DNA from: Pycnopodia helianthoides
Taxonomy: Eukaryota > Echinodermata > Asteroidea > Forcipulatida > Asteriidae
Assembly (NCBI GenBank): GCA_032158295.1
Contig: CM063244.1
Location: 24,033,930-24,097,929 of the forward strand
DNA: 64,000 bases
Direction of reading: 5' to 3'
Below the pieces are notes generated by a model. That model was not told the DNA's origin. It searched no databases and saw nothing but the letters and a program-made list of their open reading frames with translations. Position numbers and translations under genes: made by a program. Position 1 is the first letter of the stretch; every line of letters begins with the position of its first letter. Below, one piece after another: positions 14,001-23,000 of this stretch.

Positions 14001-17000
14001 AATGGGTCTGGTGTGCTCAACTTTCAAATGGGTCTGGTGTGCTCAACTTTCAAATTGGTCTGGTGTGATCAACATTCAATTGGGTCTGGTGTGATCAACA
14101 TTCAAATGGGTCTGGTGTGCTCAACTTTCAAATGGGTCTGGTGTGCTCAACTTTCAAATGGGTCTGGTGTGCTCAATTTTCAGATGGGTCTCAAATGAAT
14201 ACAATTAGTATCTGGTAAAAATGTTTTTACTTGCTGAATCAAGAATAAATTTAAGCTGTGGCATTGTGTCACGAATCTCAATAATCAACAAAGTCTCCTT
14301 TGTCAATTAGTCTAAGAATAAAGATGGATGTTTTTTTTTAACGACAAAGTTTCTTCCATGCCATCGGCCACTGCAATCGAAAAAAATCTGAACAAAACGA
14401 ACATATTCTTTGCCAAAAAATGGACAAGAATCAAGCCCTGGTTGAAATGTGCTCAACTTTTCCATGGTGTGATTATCCATTAATATGTATACTTTATCTG
14501 CTTCACATCATGAAACATGTACACACCTGCTTGATGGCCTCAACCATGGTAACAGTCTTGCCAGTGCCTGGCGGTCCAAATATGAGATAAGGTGCAGGAC
14601 GGGAGGAGCCTTTCACGATGTGCTCGATGGCTCTTATCTGCTCCATGTTGCTTTCAAGCTTTCGGTCAAACAGCTGTCTTGCAAACTCACTGCAAGAATG
14701 TTTCATGAATCAGAAAATTACACACAGACCAACTCTTTCTCTTCATATGGATAAACATTCAAACAAAAAGTAGCCGTTTTTCAAAATTCTTGAAGCTATA
14801 CGATGTAACAATATTTTCTTTGAAGACTGTGAAACAGAGCTGGTCATTTAGTTAAGCCACCAGTTGTTTCAAAAGGGAAAGTGCATCTCAGTTTCAGGGA
14901 AGAGTAAACTCATTCCGATCCTCTAGTTTTCAATAAACTCATCATACAAATAATCTGTGAAAATCTCACTTGAGATTGGTCTTCTATTTTAAAAACAAAA
15001 CAGCGTAAAACAGTTTTGTCTGGGATTTTGTGTTTTCTTCTTCATAATTACCAATCCTGTACTGTGTCTTTAAACACAGAACCAAAACTCCTTCAACGAA
15101 GAGATCATTAAATGACATTTTCAAACGATGCACAGCCTAAAATTTGTTTTAAAAAATCTTATACTAGTCTTCACTAATTCTGTCCCTCCATTTAACAAAT
15201 TTCTTCAACTATTTTTCAGGACATTTATTTTATTCTAAACGTTTCCCGACAGTATTACAAAATACTTACCATACCTCTGAGCTGTATTATCTTTTAAGAA
15301 CTTCCAGAACAATTTAATTTTTTTAAGAATATTGTTGTCACAATAAAACTGTGACTACAAATGTAATCGGCCAAGCCTTGGTCGAATCTCAGACTTGCCT
15401 CCCATGCCCAGTATAACTATAAGGACAAAGATCTGGAGTCGGTCGGGGGTTACACAATAACCCCTAGACAAAAATGGGAAAAAGATAGATTAGGAGCATA
15501 ATCCAAAACCCTTAGTTCTGAATGATACAAAATGGAACGCCCTGGCATAATTATGCGTCAACCGACATGACCGACCCAACCAAAAGAGGACATTCCTTCA
15601 AAAATGTATAAACGTCCGCCGTTATTCAGTTTGGACAAATTTTGTGTAATAAGACATCAATTGGCGTCCTGCAAACTACATGATTCAAACTGGCCTCTCA
15701 TCACTGGACCACTCTCTTGTCAAGTGGTAAGACATCTGCTCCAGAATGCAGGGATAGTGATTTTGAACCACCCCAGTGTATCCCGTTGATTGTTGTCCCC
15801 AGGACTAGGAAAGCATTGAGTATGTTCCGTCCGAACTTGACAAACGCCCCAACTATCATTGGGACTGGTCCTAACTTGAGTGCTACAGTAATTGGGGCGC
15901 CCAATCTCTAGTTGGGATCGCCCACGCAGCTCTATACAGAAAAAGCCTCCACCTGAAAGTGATAACCATGACCGATCGTGCATGGACTGCTAAGTGGCGC
16001 AATGGATGGAAGGCTTATCATCATTTTTTATTTCACATGTTAATCCTGCCTCTGCTGCCGACACATGTCATGTCAAATTTGAGTCAGTGGGGCTGGAGAC
16101 TGGCTCTGATGCACTCTGTATTTACTGCTCTCCCAACTATAGTTGGGGCGCCCCAACTGTAACACTCAAGTTGGGACCAGTTCCAACTATAGTTGGGACC
16201 AGTTCCAACTATAGCTGGGGTGATTGTCAAGTTGGGGTGAAACAAGAATACAGTGCTTATCACAAATTGTAAGGTATTTTACTTCCATTACAGTACCTTG
16301 TGTCCTTTATTTCGTACAGAGGCGTTATAGATTCTTGCCAGTGGAACCTGGGAAGAGAACTGGCTCCATGTGGTACTTATATGCCTCCTCCACAGCAAAG
16401 TGCTGACGACGAAGTGGCAACCGGTTGAAGGTGAACACAATATCATATTTTTGCCCTTTGATGTGTCTACTCACAAATCTATCAATGAAAATCGAGTACA
16501 GGAAATGAACACATTTTATCAAAATTTTAAGATAACACAGTGGTAATTAATACTGCAAACTAAAAACCATACCAATACTCCAACCATGCAAAGCCTCAAA
16601 ACTTATATTTATTTGTTAGTGGACATATAATGTCTTACCCTGTGTCAAAACCAAGGACCAGTTCTTCCAGTTCCACACGATGGACGTATCCCTTGTATCT
16701 TTTATCATGTTTACTTGCGTACCAAGCAAAAACATGATCTCCCATCAACACTGAGGGACGATTCTCGGCAAGGCCTGGGACCTGCACAGGAGGGAGTTCC
16801 ATTTCATATGAATCTTTGTTGTCTTTCGTCTGTCAAGTCGGGGTTTCATTGTGACAACGATATTTTAAAAGGAAAACAGTAACTCCAGAAGCTCAAAAGA
16901 GTTTCGAATACCAACGTGAATTGATTTACAAATAAATCTGCTAAGCATGATTTTCTTCTGCTTAGTACTTTTTGTAAAAAGATCCTGCTGAAAAGGTTTT

Positions 17001-20000
17001 GCATGACATTCATACAAGCCCAAGTTCAAATGAGCAGTAAAATTACTAGCCCAGGTTTGACTCCTCCGTTGCAAACATTTTCAAATTTATACCTGAAGGA
17101 GGAAGCTGAAGCTTTGTTTAAAAATTCCTTACCTACAGAACTCCAAGTCTACTGGGTTCAGAATTGATAATTTTATCATAGTTTGGGGTAACATTATTTT
17201 TTTTAATAAAATGAAAATTGACGTCTCTGTTATAACTTTCTGTACCGACTCTGTATGATGAAAACTTGTGCGCATGTTGCTCCCAATACTCGCACAAGTT
17301 TGTTACATTCGTTTCGTGGTTTAAGCTCAGTATATGCATCAGTATCGATTATTTACAAAAATTCGAGTAATCACCAAGTACAGTACCAATACATTCACTC
17401 CATACAACAAAATAATGTAGTATCGATACCAAACTAACACTTAATCAAATGTTTTGCTTCAGTTGATGAGAAAGTCGGAGTTGCTAAGCATTTTGTGGGT
17501 GTGCACCCATATGCTCACATGCCAATCGCTCACAACAGAAGCGTGGATCTTCTTTTCATTTTCTGGAATAATGTCACCTTTGGATACATTTACTTATGGA
17601 CCCATCAAAAGTATAGTTATGGACATGAAGAATATATAAACAAAATTAAATCAAGTAAAAGTCTGAAAAAACATTAGTTGAAATTTAAATCGCATTGTAG
17701 AGAAGCTTTATACCTAGGAGGTCAGTGCAGTGCAACGGATACTGACGTCCTAAAACTACATTATAGCACTCTGCACTAATGCTAAAAATAGAGGCTCAGT
17801 CAGTCAGTCAGTAACTGGATCTCATGCAACATGTCAAAGTTCACTTAATACGTAGCCTACACGTGCTTTATGTCCAAGCTTTATGTTTACTCGCATGTGA
17901 GTGCGTGTACTTTACTATTGCGGTCTGGCAAGCCGGTGCATGCAGGGATCACGTTGAGGGCTAGTGGTAGAATGTTTGTCTGAGATCCAGGTATTTGTAG
18001 CAAAAGTGACGTCATTAGTGTGCAGTGCTTATGAAATACAAACATTAAAATTACTCCAAAGACAACCGATGTCATGAAGACGACTTACTTCGAGTCGTAG
18101 GAATCTTCCGTCCTTTTTCATGGTGGTCCTTTCCAAGTCATATCTACGGATGTCCACCTCCATCTGCAGCTCCTCAATGTGAAGCAAATCTGACAGTTTG
18201 TCAACATAGTTGTCCCATTTCAGAGGCATCTTAAAAGTATTCTGGCTGAAAAAATTTCATAAACCAAGAAATGTTATTTGTATTTTACATTTTCTTTGTA
18301 TCCTTCTCTCTGCACAATCTGTTTGAATAACTTGAAACAGGTTCAACTCCGAAATATCTAAACCACTCCAATCAGTTACAATTTATGTGAGTAGAAATTT
18401 ACTGAATGGCTACATAGCCATAACAAAGTTTGAGACAGGGTTAAATTATCACTAAAAAAATAGTAAGGTTTATAAGCCAGTTTTGTGGCTTAGAATGAAA
18501 TTACATCACACTTATGACCAAGACCCAATTTCATAGAGCTGCTAAAGCACAAAAAGTAGCTCAGCACATCAAACTGATGCTAACCAAAGTGAATTTACTA
18601 GCCAAAATACAATGTCAAATGCACTGAATGTGACTGACGTTCTGCTTATTTTGCTTAGCAAAAAAATGTGAAGCAATATTTTCTACTTAAGAAGCTCTAT
18701 AAAAAAATTGGGCCCTGGACTGTTGCAAGATAAATCTGCAAGGGGTATACTCTCTATCATCTTCTTTGTCACCAGGTCGGTCCATGTGGCGGAGCCCTTG
18801 TGGTATGTAGTAGGGCTTTAGCTCTCCCATCTCTAGCTTACTCTTGTTGGAGCTGAGAAAAATTTTAAAAAATAAAAACAACATAAGAAAAGTAGAGTTG
18901 GTATAAAACCTTGTGGTTTATTACTTATATTTTAAACAAAAAAAGTTGCATCCCCTTAAGGTGATCCCTTGGCTGCCGCTTCCCAGGTTGCATCGTGAAC
19001 TTGGGTGTGATCCCTGGCTGTACGGCAGTTAACGGTTGTATGGCTTCAGACTGGCACCCCCAAAGATATTGACAAAATTGAGAGACTAAAAACAACAGCA
19101 CTCGTGATTCAGCACTAGGAAGTTTTGGACTGACAAATAGTTGACATGAATGTGAAAATCATTCGCCCGCCTCAAATAAAAACCCATCATATGCAGTAAA
19201 AACGGAAAAATACAACGTTGCTGCTTAAAATAACCAAGAACAAACTTAGAGGTTATGCAATGGGCACTGCAAGATGACTATAAACTTGTCATCCTTTTCC
19301 CCAAGATGCACTGCAAAAATGGGCTCTCCATAGCATACTGTATTATGAATCGACCATTTGGGATAAATGTATCCCAGAACTATCAACCTACAGCCAATCG
19401 GATTCTGTATGGGGCGCTCATCAGAAATTGAGTGAAGTTAAATGTTCTTTTACCACCTCATGTAGCGGGACACTTTGATAAATGCATCACAAATAATATT
19501 GCTGATGTTATTTATTGAACAGCTTGGCAAAATTCAAAAATTTAAATAAAAGCTTTTTTGAGAAAATAGAAGAAAAAAAACCCCAGTTGAAATTGCATCC
19601 AGTAAGAAACTTACCTTGGTGGACGTTCACCCTCAACAACATCTCCGAATAGATCCTTCCTTGACTTGTTATCGCGGCGTTTGTAGGGTTTAGTGGGAGG
19701 TAGATCTTGTGCTATCTCACTCACAACATCGATCTTCAGAAAACGCAAAATCTGAAAAACCTTTTGAAAGAGATGAATTCATTCACAATTGTATTGTGCA
19801 ATCAACTTTCAAAATGAGGTACAGCAATGACTGCCAAATGCGAAAAATGATTTGTTTATAACTGTCTTGGTACACATAGAAACAGAGGAATTCTAAACAA
19901 ATGAATTTGTTTGTTTGTATGTACTTTGCAGGAAACACAACAGCCCCAATCATGATCCTTTATTGGCTATAAATTTTCCCCTAATACATTTTAACGGAAG

Positions 20001-23000
20001 TGTCTATTTGTTTTTGGAATAAGTTTCGTACGGGAAAAAATACACTAATTCATTGGTCTTTTAAGTTTCCATTCCGATTGTCTTATAGAAGTGCCCAGTT
20101 GTTTATAAGCCTTTCAACTTTTACCCCATTCAGATTTCCATATGGAGTCGCCCATTCTTTTGTTGGTTTTGAAGTAAGATTCCTTTCAGATATCCATCTG
20201 GCGGAAATTAATTTTTGCAACTCTAGGTTTTTCTTTCAGATATTCTTATGGCAGTTCCCATTCATTTTTCAGCAAAAGGATTTTCCCAGAAGTGTGGATT
20301 CCCAGTCGGATTCCTTTTCTTGGCATTGCATTTTTCCAGTTAGCCATTTTGCGGAAATTATCATTCATTTCTTCGGCTTTTAAGTTCTCTATTCAGATAA
20401 TGTAATGGAAGTGGCCATTCATTTTTTAGTCATAGATTTTTCCCAGACCAATAAATTAACAGATGTAAGTTTCATTGTAATACATCTATAAACTAAAATA
20501 TCTGTTTTCATTTTAAATGAATTAAAAGGCCATAAAGAAAAATTGCAACATGAAGGGATACTTTTTTTAAATACCAAGAACAATATATGATACCTCAACA
20601 GAACTTGACTTCTTAAAGACAAGGAAAAGTGGACTTTGAAGAACAGTGATGGAATCTGTTTTGACAATGACTTTCAAAGTGGTCTCCATCCCTGCAATCA
20701 AAGTAAAATACAAAGATTTAAGAAATGTTTGAGTGGAAAAGGGAAGAATAATAAAATGGAACTCGCTGAAAGCTCAGTTTGTGGTGGCAGATTAAAATTG
20801 CAATCAACATTCTCTTGAATGAATGAACCTTTTTATGGTTAATTATTGTATTAGGCAGCTGTAAACTTGTTTGCAGAATTTCAATATCAATCCTCAAATG
20901 TGGTCAAAATTTGTGGTTTATGCAATATAAAAAATGAAATATGGTCGAAAGAACAATCACAAATTCTGACGATTTTACTTCTTCTTTGTTAAAGGTATTT
21001 ATTAATGGCAATAACTGTGTCAGGAGCTAGTCTTCACTGAGTGGTTATAACCTTGGTTGGTGGCTTGCCGCTGTTAACGGACCTAGCCATTTATTTGTCC
21101 ATTACAGCGACAGCCACAAACCCAGTCATACCACGCAATAAAGACCGGCTCCTCTAACTGCTATTGCCTAATTATTTGACACATGTACGTTTCATTCTGA
21201 TTCAAAACTTTCATTCATACTGGCCTACCTGGCCATAGAACATCATCTTGCACTGACTGAATGGTGATGGCTGGCTGTAGTTTCAGCATCACACAAGTTA
21301 TGAATTTGATCTTATCAGGACTGCAATAAACAAGGACAGCAAAATAAATTACATGATTGAGTGTACATGGACAGCTGTTAATTAATGTCATTCAAGGGGG
21401 AAACTAGATTCTGAGTGACAAACATGTAATAATTAAATCTCGTCAGGAAAAAATTGGTGGTTCTTGGAAGCGCTTCTGTTTTTTTCCCGTTTTCCCCCCG
21501 TTTTTTTAAAAGGCCGAATAAAAAGTTTAGGGTCGCGGCGTAAAACTAGGGTCAGTCGGGGAACCGGAAACAGAACCCTTTTTTGAGGGGCCTTACCCAT
21601 AAAAGGCAAAGAACACACATTGCCTTTATTGTGTGGCAAAAAGGATCCAAGGGAATTGCAATGATTGTGGGTGTGACACCAGCAAGCAATAGAAATTAGT
21701 TTTTTGAGTACTCAATTGTCCTATACTTTTGGAGCAAGGTATCATTACATGGCAAAATAGTGTATGACATTGACGAATGTTAAGCCAATCAAAATTTGGC
21801 TCTATGTTCACAGTTGGCCAATCACATCTTTATCTGGACAAAGAGTTATCAACCATTGATACATTTTTTATACATTTGGAAAACATATATTCAACTGCTC
21901 TCCCCTACCCCCCCCCCCCCGATCAACTTTTTATTTGCCCCTCACTTCTCCCATCCCCCTAAAATTGTAGAGTCTGACACCTAAACTGCCTGAAGTTCTT
22001 CAAGAAGGACCAGTATACTTTTGAAATTTTGAAATAGTATACCTTTTCTCGTTGTTCTTTATGGTAATGTTGATTTCTTGTTTGCAGTTTTTTCCCATAG
22101 TTAATGCTATAATTCCATCACCATCGTAGCAATCGCAGGCAACTGTGATATCTTCACGACTCTTTGTGAAATTAGGTCTGGACAAAATTGACAAAATTAC
22201 TATTACATTAACAAAACAAAACTCAATGAGCCTGGTTTGAAGTGGTGTATGCAAAATTGATCAGCAAAAGTTCTGCTATTTGGTTACTGTGGTTAAAGGA
22301 ACGTTACAGAATTGGTAAGAAAAAAACTTGTAAAATACACCTTTTTGATCACAGATTTACATAAAACTTACACGGTCTAATGATGATGATAGTAGAAAAC
22401 ATCCCTTGAAATATTTCTGTCTGAAATGCCATATTTGATGAGAAATGAATAAACTAATTTACCGACTGGAGTTCATCGCTCAGTGAGCGTTTTATTCATT
22501 TGTTGAATCTATATGATTTCATGCAAATGTGTAATCGGTTTTTCACTATTTTCTTGTGACCCAGATGGCCGATCGATCTCAAACTTCTACAGGTTTGTCA
22601 GTGTATGTATATGGTGGATTACACAAAGTGCTTACACTGCCAGCAACTGTTTTGTTAGCAAAAACCAATTCTGTAATGTTCCTTTAATTGAGAGGAGCAC
22701 TCACAAAAAAAACCTACTAAGTTTGATCTCTTTCCGAATGTATGTTTTCTTCGTTCCGTTTTTTCAAGGGATAGTTGAATGAGAAAAGTTAAAGTCGCAT
22801 GACCAGAGTTTCGCAGAAACAATTTTTGGTCACAGAATTTATCTCTGAATGTATTTTGACAGAACCCTAAAACGAAAAACATACAAAAACTATCACATTT
22901 ACCACAGACAATGCACACAAAACATGTAACATGCAAAGTTGTTTGCACATGGCTGGACAATGCACACAAAACATGTAACATGCAAAGTTGTTTGCACATG

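Larger units (their letters stand above)
8947..14689 (-). other. Helicase exons 11-14: first RecA-like domain
   Basis: Exon 14689-14527 carries Walker A GPPGTGKT followed by MVEAIKQ. Exon 10734-10561 carries motif Ia ([13 protein letters not shown]) and APSRD. Exon 9990-9881 carries [11 protein letters not shown]. Exon 9143-8947 carries Walker B as DEAG ([14 protein letters not shown]) and motif [18 protein letters not shown]. All the residues expected for ATP binding in an Upf1-like SF1B helicase are present. A 2.27-kb minisatellite sits in the intron between motifs I and Ia. Confidence 0.93.

Noticed and set aside
11949..14198. Long plus-strand open frames of up to 469 codons reading a Trp/Cys/Val-rich repeat
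   Set aside because: They occur in all three frames because the 26-bp unit lacks stops and shifts frame each copy. They lie inside an intron of the helicase gene and show no start, domain or splice context.
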